Assembly (NCBI GenBank): GCA_903882335.1
Contig: CAIRWP010000107.1
Span: 1-6,783 of the forward strand
Source: an uncultured Opitutia bacterium
GTDB taxonomy: Bacteria > Verrucomicrobiota > Verrucomicrobiia > Opitutales > UBA953
Direction: 5' to 3'
DNA length: 6,783 bases
Position 1 is the stretch's first letter. Every line of letters begins with the position of its first letter. Below, in pieces: positions 1 through 6,656 of the stretch. The position numbers were made by a program, and so were the translations under genes. Below the pieces are notes generated by a model that saw only the letters and a program-made list of their open reading frames with translations, was not told where the DNA came from and made no database searches.

Positions 1-764
1 CCAAGGCCCTCGTCGACCAAGGCGAACGCCCCGACGACGTCACCCTCTACATCAACATCCTGCTCCTGCGTAAGGACAAGGAAGTCATCCTCGTCGACGC
101 CGGCTTCGGCCCAGTGGAACGCGACACGTGGGGCTGGCTCACCCAGGCGATGGCGTCGCCGGAAGTGGACATCAAACCGGAGCAGGTCACGCATGCCCTG
201 CTTAGCCACTCGCACATCGACCATATCGGCGGCTTCACCAGCAAGGGACGCATCCTCTTCCCCAACGCGGCCCTGCACGTCCTGCAGACCGAAGTCGATT
301 TCTGGCGCGGCAAGGAACCCGACTTCTCGAAGTCGCACCGCACCGACGACATCAAGGGCATGATCAAGAGCGTCCGTAATTCCTTTGACATCCTGCAGCC
401 GAGCCTGGTCCTGCACAAGGACGGCGACCAGATTCTTGACGGCGCGATCACGATCCTCGCCGCCCCGGGGCACACCGACGGACACGCCATCTATCGGATC
501 AAGTCCGAAGGCCAGTCGCTGCTCCACCTCTCCGACCTCGCCCATAACCACATCCTCATGCTCGAGGACCCGAACTGGTTCATCGACTTCGACCACAACC
601 CGGAAGCGGCCGTCGCCACCCGCAAGAAGGTCTTCGCCGAAATCGCGGCGACCAAGGAACGTGCCTTTGGTTTCCACCTCCCCTGGCCGGGCCTCGGCAT
701 CGTCGCCCCCAATGGCCGCAAGGGCTACCAGTGGATTCCCTCCACCTGGCGCTGGGATTTCTGA
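1..764 (+). CDS. Metallo-beta-lactamase-fold hydrolase, 5'-truncated by the window edge
   Basis: The frame is open from base 3 to the TGA at 762-764, giving 253 visible residues; the true start lies upstream. All the metal ligands of a dinuclear MBL-fold enzyme are visible. They are the HSHIDH motif (HxHxDH; H69, H71, D73, H74 counted from base 3), H157 in APGHTDGH, D178 in HLSDLAHN, and a last His, H225, in GFHLPWPG. The strand motif VILVDAGFG precedes them, as is usual. The layout matches the AiiA/glyoxalase-II-like hydrolase branch, whose members act on lactones, thioesters or other esters; the substrate cannot be read from the sequence. A GTG at 114 is an internal in-frame codon: coding similarity (the VDAGFG strand) continues upstream of it. 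ispG follows after 41 nt on the same strand, so co-transcription is possible, but no functional link is evident. Fold assignment is firm, substrate is not. Confidence 0.9.
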   Translation, partial: KALVDQGERPDDVTLYINILLLRKDKEVILVDAGFGPVERDTWGWLTQAMASPEVDIKPEQVTHALLSHSHIDHIGGFTSKGRILFPNAALHVLQTEVDFWRGKEPDFSKSHRTDDIKGMIKSVRNSFDILQPSLVLHKDGDQILDGAITILAAPGHTDGHAIYRIKSEGQSLLHLSDLAHNHILMLEDPNWFIDFDHNPEAAVATRKKVFAEIAATKERAFGFHLPWPGLGIVAPNGRKGYQWIPSTWRWDF

Positions 765-805
765 CGCTCGTTGACCTCTGCGGGCAAAGGGGTTGAGATA
801 GCCCC

Positions 806-2818
<2,013 letters not shown>

Positions 2819-2823
2819 GGGCG

Positions 2824-2858
2824 AGTTAGCGGTTAGCGGCTGGCGGTTAGCGGTTGGG
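2824..2858 (+). repeat. GGTTAGC heptamer array (left arm of an inverted heptamer pair)
   Basis: Five contiguous 7-nt units are visible: AGTTAGC, GGTTAGC, GGCTGGC, GGTTAGC and GGTTGGG. The array starts 6 nt after the ispG stop. Bases 2845-2860 (GGTTAGCGGTTGGGGA) are the exact reverse complement of 2971-2986, a perfect 16-bp inverted repeat with ~110 nt between the arms. Pairing continues with only two mismatches over ~23 bp. A transcript reading through ispG could therefore form a long-range stem enclosing the modules in between. Confidence 0.85.
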
Positions 2859-2870
2859 GAAAACGCGTGA

Positions 2871-2904
2871 CAGGGCTGGGGCTAGGGCTAGGGCCAGGGC
2901 TGGG
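2871..2904 (+). repeat. GGGCTA-type hexamer array, G-quadruplex capable
   Basis: Hexameric units of the form GGGCTA, GGGCTG and GGGCCA run in tandem. They give six or more runs of three or four G separated by 2-3 nt. This satisfies the usual G-quadruplex pattern on the + strand and so in any ispG read-through transcript. It resembles the array at 4238-4264 and, in reverse complement, the C-rich stretch at 4813-4844. Confidence 0.75.
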
Positions 2905-2973
2905 AGGGAATTTAGGGTCAGGTGCTGTACTCGATTAAGCACTCCGCACCCTCCCCCAGTCCGTGAGCATTCC

Positions 2974-3015
2974 CCAACCGCTAACCACCAACCGCCATCC
3001 CCTATGCGCACTCCG
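2974..3015 (+). repeat. CCAACCG/CTAACC heptamer array abutting REPIN copy 1
   Basis: Six units keep an exact 7-nt register: CCAACCG, CTAACCA, CCAACCG, CCATCCC, CTATGCG and CACTCCG. The array ends exactly where the 218-bp similarity with the second REPIN region begins (3016). Its first 13 bases are part of the right arm of the 16-bp inverted repeat described for 2824-2858. The last unit, CACTCCG, is the same heptamer that dominates the arrays at 3303 and 4685, which suggests that the heptamer families are related. Confidence 0.8.
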
Positions 3016-3023
3016 TGCGCTTC

Positions 3024-3217
3024 AGGTAGGGCTGACCGTCCCCGGTCGGCCGCCGGCATGGGGTCTGGCTTCAGCACGCGTAGCGTGATGGTGCCTGACC
3101 CTGTTGCCGGTTTCGCGGCAAGGCCTTCAACACGAGGTCAGGCACGCCATCGCGTCGCGAGGCGAAGCCAGACCCCGCGTTTCGGCCGCGGACCAGCAGG
3201 GACGCAGGTCCCTACCT
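3024..3217. repeat. REPIN-like nested inverted repeat, copy 1
   Basis: The 194-bp element has perfect 8-bp inverted ends, AGGTAGGG (3024-3031) and CCCTACCT (3210-3217), each carrying a GTAG tetranucleotide pointing inward. The left GTAG (3026-3029) is followed directly by a 9-bp hairpin, GGCTGACCG-tccc-CGGTCGGCC, with one G-U pair. The right one, read on the - strand, starts a hairpin GGACC...GGTCC that is weakened by one mismatch compared with copy 2. The middle contains a perfect 13-bp inverted pair, GGGGTCTGGCTTC (3060-3072) with GAAGCCAGACCCC (3164-3176). Inside it is a 10-bp pair, GTGCCTGACC (3091-3100) with GGTCAGGCAC (3136-3145). The whole element can fold into one long hairpin. GTAG plus hairpin is the signature of REP sequences, and two inverted REPs form a REPIN or BIME. 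No RAYT transposase gene is in the window. Confidence 0.8.
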
Positions 3218-3302
3218 AAAGGCATAGATGCAGAAGGGACGGGGTCAGGGTCAGCAAGCAGGGGAAGGATTATAGGCTAAGCCCACCCTCCCCGCTACCC
3301 TC

Positions 3303-3380
3303 CACTCTGCACTCAGTACTCTGTACTCCGTAATCGACGCAGCACTCTGAACTCGATTCAGCACTCGACTCAGCACTCCG
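3303..3380 (+). repeat. NACTCNG heptamer array with 5-nt spacers
   Basis: Readable units are CACTCTG, CACTCAG, TACTCTG, TACTCCG, TAATCGA, then CGCAG, CACTCTG, AACTCGA, then TTCAG, CACTCGA, then CTCAG, CACTCCG. The heptamer is NACTCNG. Each unit ending in CGA is followed by a 5-nt NNCAG spacer, giving a 12-nt higher-order unit. The same grammar is found at 2928, 4317 and 4685. The array lies just downstream of the hydrolase stop codon and continues into C-rich sequence (3381-3400). Confidence 0.85.
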
Positions 3381-3409
3381 CGCCCTCCCTCTGCCCTGCG
3401 GAAAGCCGA

Positions 3410-4183
3410 TTACTTCGCGCTAGCCGTCAGCACCTCGATCAGCGGCTTGGGATTCGGCAATCCATGCGGATGATGGTCGCCGCCTTCCTTGGGGAAGACC
3501 TTGAACTGGCCGCCGTTCTTTTCCCAAAGGTCCACCACCGTCTTGGCGTTGTCGACATAGGGCACGACGGTGTCGGCGGTGCCGTGGCAGGAGATCAGGA
3601 CGACCCCGGCCTTGATCGCCGGCAGGAATCCCTCGGCGGGCTGCAGGGACTTGGACTTCGCGTCCTCATCGCTCGTGAAGCCGAACTCCGTCTTGTAAAG
3701 TTTCCAGTCGCCAGCGCTGCCCTTCCCCTTGGCGTTGAGCGGGAAGCCACCCGGCCAGGAGCGGATATCGCAGACGCCGTTGTCGAGGTAGAGCACGCTG
3801 ACCCGGTCCGGATGCAGGCGCGTCCAAGCGTTGACGTAGAGACCGCCGCGCGAGATCCCGAGCAGGGCCGGCTTGGCGGAAAGCCCACGCTTTTCACGCA
3901 GTTCGGCATAGACCTTATCCCAGGTCGCCATCGCGCGGGCGGAGCCGAACTGGTTGCTCACCCCCACGTAGACCACGTGCCAGCCTTTCGCGACCAGCCC
4001 GTCCTCGAGCGACTTCAGGTGACCGCCGAACTCGCCGACCCAGAGCCACGGCTTACCCGGGGCGGCCTGATCCGGCACCTTCACGGTCACTACCTTACCA
4101 TCGATGGTCAGTTTCTCGACCGTAACGGCCGAAGCGCCGGCGCCAAGCGCCAGTCCAAGCAGAACAAGGAGAAGTCGGGGCAT
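3410..4183 (-). CDS. Exported alpha/beta hydrolase (esterase or dienelactone-hydrolase-like)
   Basis: The 257-aa protein starts with a clear signal peptide: Met-Pro-Arg, a hydrophobic core (residues 4-15) and a likely cleavage after GAGASA near residue 19. It should therefore act outside the cytoplasm. The alpha/beta-hydrolase catalytic triad is visible: S111 in the nucleophile elbow GISRGG, D204 in CHGTADTVVPY, and a His in GGDHHPHG (237-240). The segment before the elbow (ELREKRGLSAKPALLG) and the order of motifs fit small esterases or prolyl-oligopeptidase-like hydrolases; the substrate is unknown. I chose the ATG at 4183 because it puts the signal peptide at the N-terminus. The frame could extend to a TTG at 4219, but that would add 12 residues before a normal signal peptide. 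The upstream CCTCTAGGTCTCCCGAC has no strong Shine-Dalgarno. The gene is opposite to its neighbours and lies between the two composite repeat regions. Confidence 0.88.
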   Translation of the reverse strand: MPRLLLVLLGLALGAGASAVTVEKLTIDGKVVTVKVPDQAAPGKPWLWVGEFGGHLKSLEDGLVAKGWHVVYVGVSNQFGSARAMATWDKVYAELREKRGLSAKPALLGISRGGLYVNAWTRLHPDRVSVLYLDNGVCDIRSWPGGFPLNAKGKGSAGDWKLYKTEFGFTSDEDAKSKSLQPAEGFLPAIKAGVVLISCHGTADTVVPYVDNAKTVVDLWEKNGGQFKVFPKEGGDHHPHGLPNPKPLIEVLTASAK

Positions 4184-4237
4184 GTCGGGAGACCTAGAGG
4201 CAAAGTACGGGAAGTGCAAAGGAAGACGTGAGGGAGA

Positions 4238-4264
4238 GGGCTAGGGCTAGGGCTAGGGCTGGGG
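4238..4264 (+). repeat. GGGCTA hexamer array, telomere-like G-quadruplex motif
   Basis: Four GGG runs (4238, 4244, 4250, 4256) are separated by exactly CTA, followed by GGGG after CT at 4261. An extra GGG lies at 4232-4234. This is a textbook G-quadruplex pattern with 3-nt loops. It lies ~55 nt upstream of the hydrolase start codon, with the G-rich strand being the template strand for that gene, so it could affect its transcription initiation. No regulatory role is shown. Confidence 0.8.
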
Positions 4265-4316
4265 CCCGTTAAAACTGAGGGTCAGGAACAGGAGCAGGGT
4301 CAGGGAAAGGAACCTG

Positions 4317-4349
4317 CACTCTGTACTCGATTCAGCACTCCGCACTCTT
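4317..4349 (+). repeat. NACTCNG heptamer block
   Basis: Units are CACTCTG, TACTCGA, the spacer TTCAG, CACTCCG and CACTCTT. The core TACTCGA-TTCAG-CACTCCG is identical to the one in 4706-4730 and differs from that at 2928-2946 only in the spacer (TTAAG). It corresponds in position to the block at 2928 of the other intergenic region. Confidence 0.8.
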
Positions 4350-4388
4350 CCCCTGACCCTTTCCCTTCCCCTTTCCCTAAATTCTCCC

Positions 4389-4430
4389 CCAACCGCCAAC
4401 CGCTAACCCCCAACCGCTATCCGCTATCCC
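4389..4430 (+). repeat. CCAACCG/CTATCCG heptamer array abutting REPIN copy 2
   Basis: Six units keep an exact 7-nt register: CCAACCG, CCAACCG, CTAACCC, CCAACCG, CTATCCG and CTATCCC. The register runs without interruption up to base 4430, where the 220-bp segment shared with 3016-3233 begins. The junction is the same as in the other intergenic region. Confidence 0.85.
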
Positions 4431-4438
4431 TGCGCTTC

Positions 4439-4634
4439 AGGTAGGGCTGACCGTCTCGGTCGGCCGCCGGCATGGGGTCTGGCTTCAGCACGTGCAGCGT
4501 GATGGTGCCTGACCCCGTTGCCGGTTTCGCGCCAAGTCGGCCATCAACACGAGGTCAGGCACGCCATCGCGTCGCGAGGCGAAGCCAGACCCCGTGTTTC
4601 GGCCGCGGACCAGCAGGGACGCTGGTCCCTACCT
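4439..4634. repeat. REPIN-like nested inverted repeat, copy 2
   Basis: This is the partner of 3024-3217, in direct orientation. By eye there are about 9 substitutions and two small indels over the shared ~218 bp (3016-3233 versus 4431-4650). The ends are AGGTAGGG (4439-4446) and CCCTACCT (4627-4634). The left GTAG (4441-4444) is followed at once by GGCTGACCG-tct-CGGTCGGCC, a 9-bp stem with a 3-nt loop and one G-U pair. The right CTAC (4629-4632) is preceded by GGACCAGC-agggac-GCTGGTCC, a perfect 8-bp stem. The middle again has the 13-bp pair 4474-4486 with 4581-4593 and the 10-bp pair 4505-4514 with 4553-4562. Stem-forming segments are conserved, while several differences fall in loops and spacers. 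Confidence 0.82.
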
Positions 4635-4684
4635 AAAGGCATCGATGCAGGAGGGCCAGGGTCAGGAGCAGGGTCAGATATCTA

Positions 4685-4730
4685 TACTCCGTACTCTGTA
4701 CTCTGTACTCGATTCAGCACTCCGCACTCT
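4685..4730 (+). repeat. NACTCNG heptamer array
   Basis: Units are TACTCCG, TACTCTG, TACTCTG, TACTCGA, the spacer TTCAG, CACTCCG and CACTCT. The heptamer-plus-spacer grammar is the same as at 3303-3380. The array sits ~200 nt upstream of gpmI and may be within its 5' untranslated region or promoter. Confidence 0.85.
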
Positions 4731-4926
4731 CCCTAGCCCTCCACCTGTCTCTTCCTTCCCCTGACTCCGACCCTTTCCCTGTCCCTGCCCCTAAATTTGT
4801 CTCTTCCTTTTCCTGGCCCAAGCCCTGGCCCTAGCCCAAGCCCCACCTGCATCTCCATCCCTCCAAACCTCTATTCCTCTTTGCCTCCCTCCCCCAAATC
4901 ACCCTATCTCTTCCCCCTATCCACTT
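4731..4926 (+). other. Pyrimidine-rich, G-poor leader upstream of gpmI
   Basis: Almost 200 nt are dominated by C and T. In the last ~80 nt before the gpmI start (from 4848) I count only about two G. There is no Shine-Dalgarno-like purine stretch: the ATG is preceded by CCCCCTATCCACTT. Bases 4813-4844 are the reverse complement of the GGGCTA-type hexamer array. Such a leader would be largely unstructured in RNA if transcribed. Initiation independent of Shine-Dalgarno pairing is therefore inferred. Confidence 0.6.
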
Positions 4927-6480
4927 ATGAAACCCGTACTCCTGGTGATCCGCGACGGTTGGGGCGAAAACCACAACCCCAAGCACGACAAGTTCAACGC
5001 CGTCAAACTGGCGAACCTCCCGGTCTCCCGCGGCCTCACCGCCCAGTGGCCCCGCACCGAGATCATGGCCCACGGCCTCGACGTCGGGCTGCCCGTCGGC
5101 ATCATGGGTAACTCCGAAGTCGGCCACCAGAACATCGGCGCCGGCCGCATCGTCGACCAGGAGATCGTCCGCATTGACAAGGGTCTCACCGACCCGGCCG
5201 CCATGCGCCAGATCAAGGCCTTCCGCGGCCTCGTCGAGAACGTCAAGGCCACCGGTGGTGCGGTCCACCTGATGGGCCTCTGCTCCGAAGCCGGCGTCCA
5301 CTCCACCCTGCCCCACCTCTACGCCCTCCTCCGCCTCCTGAAGGAGGAAGGCCTCACCAAGGTCTACGTCCACGCCTTCATGGACGGCCGCGACAGCCCG
5401 CCCACCTCCGGCCTCGGCTACCTCAAGCAGCTCGAAGCCGAGCTCGTGAAGATCGGCGTCGGCCAGGTCGCCAGCGTCGCCGGCCGCTTCTGGGCCATGG
5501 ACCGCGATAACCGCTGGGAACGCGTGAAGACCGCCTACGACGCCCTCACCGGCGCCCCAGCCCCCGAAGCCGTCTCGGCCGCCGCCGCCGTGCAGGCCTA
5601 TTATGACAAGCCCACCGACGCCAATACGACCGGTGACGAGTTCGTCCCCGCCACCCGCATCAAGGGCACGGCCTTCATCCAGGACGGCGACTCCGTACTC
5701 TTCTTCAACTTCCGCGGCGACCGCCCGCGCGAGATCACCCGCGCCTTCATCGACCCCGAGTTCAAGGGCTTCCCCCGCGCGAAGCTCCTCAAGACCTTCT
5801 ACGCCACCCTGACCAACTACGAGAAGGGCCTCTGCCCCAACGTCGTCTTCGACAAGCCCGCCAAGATGGTGAACATCCTCGGCGAGTGGGTCGCCAAGCA
5901 GGGCATCCCGCAGTACCGCACGGCGGAGACCGAGAAGTTCCCGCACGTGACCTTCTTCTTCAATGACTACCGCGAGGAAGCCTTCGCCGGCGAAGAGCGC
6001 GGCATGGCGCAGAGCCCGAAGGAAGTCTCGACCTACAACCAGAAGCCCGAGATGTCGGCCGCGCACGTCACCGAGATGGCCAAGGCCGCGATCCTCTCCG
6101 GCAAGTACGGCCTCATCGTCGTCAACTACGCCAACCCGGACATGGTCGGCCACACCGGCGACCTCGCCGCCGTCTGCAAGGCCTGCGAAGCCGTCGACAG
6201 CGGCCTCGGCGTCCTGCTCGCCGCCATCGACCAGGTCGGCGGCAAGGCCCTCGTCACGGCCGACCACGGCAACGCCGACCAGATGTGGGAGCCGGAGGAG
6301 AACTGCGCCCACACGCGCCACACGCTCAGCCCCGTCGAGGTCGTCCTCTACGGTGCCGGCTGCCAGACCCTCAAGACCCGCCCCACCGGCCGCCTGGCCG
6401 ACGTCGCCCCGACCCTGCTCGCCCTCATGGGCCTGCCAAAGCCGGCGGAGATGACCGGTGAGTCGCTGATCGCGGGGTAA
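4927..6480 (+). CDS. gpmI: 2,3-bisphosphoglycerate-independent phosphoglycerate mutase
   Basis: GpmI interconverts 3- and 2-phosphoglycerate in glycolysis and gluconeogenesis, in the cytosol, using two Mn(II) ions and a phosphoserine intermediate. The 517-aa length is normal for the family. The alkaline-phosphatase-like metal sites are complete: D10 (RDGWG), catalytic S63 (GIMGNSEVGH), D405 and H409 (NYANPDMVGHTG), D446 and H447 (TADHGNADQM), and His residues in AHTRHT (462, 465). The substrate-binding transferase domain shows H125 (AGVHS), D153-GRD-156, R187 and D192-RDNRW (GRFWAMDRDNRW), R263 and R266 (FFNFRGDRPRE) and K337 (TEKFPHVTFFFN). Small departures from the common consensus are R9 before DGWG, Q68 in GHQNIGAG (often L) and DSPP (often DTPP). 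The ATG at 4927 fits the conserved start, nine codons before D10. No RBS is visible. A hairpin terminator follows 55 nt after the stop. Confidence 0.97.
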   Translation: MKPVLLVIRDGWGENHNPKHDKFNAVKLANLPVSRGLTAQWPRTEIMAHGLDVGLPVGIMGNSEVGHQNIGAGRIVDQEIVRIDKGLTDPAAMRQIKAFRGLVENVKATGGAVHLMGLCSEAGVHSTLPHLYALLRLLKEEGLTKVYVHAFMDGRDSPPTSGLGYLKQLEAELVKIGVGQVASVAGRFWAMDRDNRWERVKTAYDALTGAPAPEAVSAAAAVQAYYDKPTDANTTGDEFVPATRIKGTAFIQDGDSVLFFNFRGDRPREITRAFIDPEFKGFPRAKLLKTFYATLTNYEKGLCPNVVFDKPAKMVNILGEWVAKQGIPQYRTAETEKFPHVTFFFNDYREEAFAGEERGMAQSPKEVSTYNQKPEMSAAHVTEMAKAAILSGKYGLIVVNYANPDMVGHTGDLAAVCKACEAVDSGLGVLLAAIDQVGGKALVTADHGNADQMWEPEENCAHTRHTLSPVEVVLYGAGCQTLKTRPTGRLADVAPTLLALMGLPKPAEMTGESLIAG

Positions 6481-6496
6481 CTGCAAACCCACTTCG

Positions 6497-6614
6497 GGTG
6501 GCAGGTGGCAGCCCCAGGTGACGGGTGTCAGGCTAAAAACCTCCGGACTTAGGTTCGGGGGTTTTCTTTTGGCACCTCCCCGCCACCGGCCACCCGAGGC
6601 CGCCACCCGCCACC
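6497..6614. repeat. GGTGGC heptamers in inverted orientation around the terminator
   Basis: On the left are GGTGGCA, GGTGGCA (6497-6510), GGTGACG and GGTGTCA (6517-6530). On the right are CGCCACC, GGCCACC (6581-6594) and CGCCACC, CGCCACC (6601-6614), which are the same heptamer on the other strand. CAGGTGGC (6503-6510 region) and GCCACCTG (6609-6616) are exact reverse complements. This reproduces, with a different heptamer, the inverted GGTTAGC / CTAACC arrangement at 2824-3015. The arms could pair and extend the terminator stem base. Confidence 0.7.
6536..6570. terminator. Rho-independent terminator of gpmI, probably bidirectional
   Basis: A 13-bp stem is formed by AAAACCTCCGGAC (6536-6548) and GTTCGGGGGTTTT (6553-6565) with two G-U wobbles and loop TTAG. 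It is followed by CTTTT (6566-6570). The left arm is preceded by another A, so the - strand also ends in a T-run (GGTTTTTAG). The hairpin could therefore stop transcription of the convergent right-edge gene too. It lies 55 nt after the gpmI stop and 81 nt from the stop of the convergent gene. Confidence 0.88.
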
Positions 6615-6629
6615 TGAAACGACTTCTCA

Positions 6630-6656
6630 GGACAGCACGTGGTGCTGTCCCTACCT
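6630..6656 (-). repeat. Solo REP-like hairpin with GTAG signature
   Basis: GGACAGCAC (6630-6638), loop GTG, and GTGCTGTCC (6642-6650) form a perfect 9-bp stem. It is followed directly by CTACCT. Read on the - strand this is AGGTAG followed by the hairpin, with the same GTAG placement, stem length and loop length as the left hairpin of REPIN copy 2. It shares AGGTAGGGAC with the right ends of both REPIN-like elements, but there is no partner REP within the window. Confidence 0.75.

Larger units (their letters stand above)
2819..3409. other. Convergent intergenic region made of short-period repeat modules and a REPIN-like element
   Basis: These 591 bp between the convergent ends of ispG and the hydrolase gene hold no convincing gene. 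From left to right there is a GGTTAGC heptamer array, a GGGCTA hexamer array, GGGTCAGG, the block TACTCGA-TTAAG-CACTCCG (2928-2946), C-rich CCAACCG heptamers (2974-3015), the REPIN-like element (3024-3217), a G-rich GGGTCAG stretch (3240-3270), and an NACTCNG heptamer array ending in C-rich sequence. The same module order recurs in 4226-4926. Open frames here consist of translated repeat and have no coding character. Confidence 0.8.
4184..4926. other. Divergent intergenic region with second copy of the repeat-module series
   Basis: These 743 bp lie between the divergent starts of the hydrolase gene and gpmI, so both promoters should be here. The order is a GGGCTA array (4238-4264), a GGGTCAGG-rich stretch (4269-4300), an NACTCNG block (4317-4349), C-rich CCCTGACCC and CCCTAAATT sequence, CCAACCG heptamers (4389-4430), REPIN copy 2 (4439-4634), GGGCCAGGGTCAG (4653-4676), an NACTCNG array (4685-4730) and a long pyrimidine-rich leader to gpmI. 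No persuasive sigma-70 promoter stands out, and I see no protein-coding gene. Confidence 0.8.

Noticed and set aside
2845..2986. Terminator for ispG from the 16-bp inverted repeat
   Set aside because: The loop is ~110 nt and no U-tract follows the right arm, so it does not fit a Rho-independent terminator.
2854..3219. 121-residue open frame across the first repeat region
   Set aside because: It translates the GGGCTA array and REPIN copy 1 and shows no coding character. The part in the second REPIN (4518-4736) is likewise repeat-derived.
3303..3380. CRISPR-like array
   Set aside because: The repeat unit is only 7 nt with 0-5 nt between units; there are no ~30-nt unique spacers and no cas genes.
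4184..4219. Upstream TTG start at 4219 for the hydrolase
   Set aside because: It would put 12 extra residues before a well-formed signal peptide. The ATG at 4183 places the peptide at the N-terminus.
4184..4230. TTGCAC plus TAGGTC as a promoter that would make the hydrolase transcript leaderless
   Set aside because: The spacer is 17 nt, but the -10 match is only about 2 of 6 bases, too weak to support.
3464..4231. 255-residue + strand open frame opposite the hydrolase gene
   Set aside because: The opposite strand has a signal peptide and an ordered catalytic triad; this frame is its complement and runs into repeat DNA.
4683..4688. TATACT as a -10 box for gpmI
   Set aside because: It matches 5 of 6 of the sigma-70 consensus, but no -35-like hexamer lies 16-18 nt upstream and it is part of the repetitive TACTCCG array.
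4831..6606. 591-residue open frame on the - strand opposite gpmI
   Set aside because: It is antisense to a gene with complete catalytic motifs. Its Gly/Val/Asp/Glu-rich composition is what the complement of GC-rich codons gives, and it has no recognisable motif.
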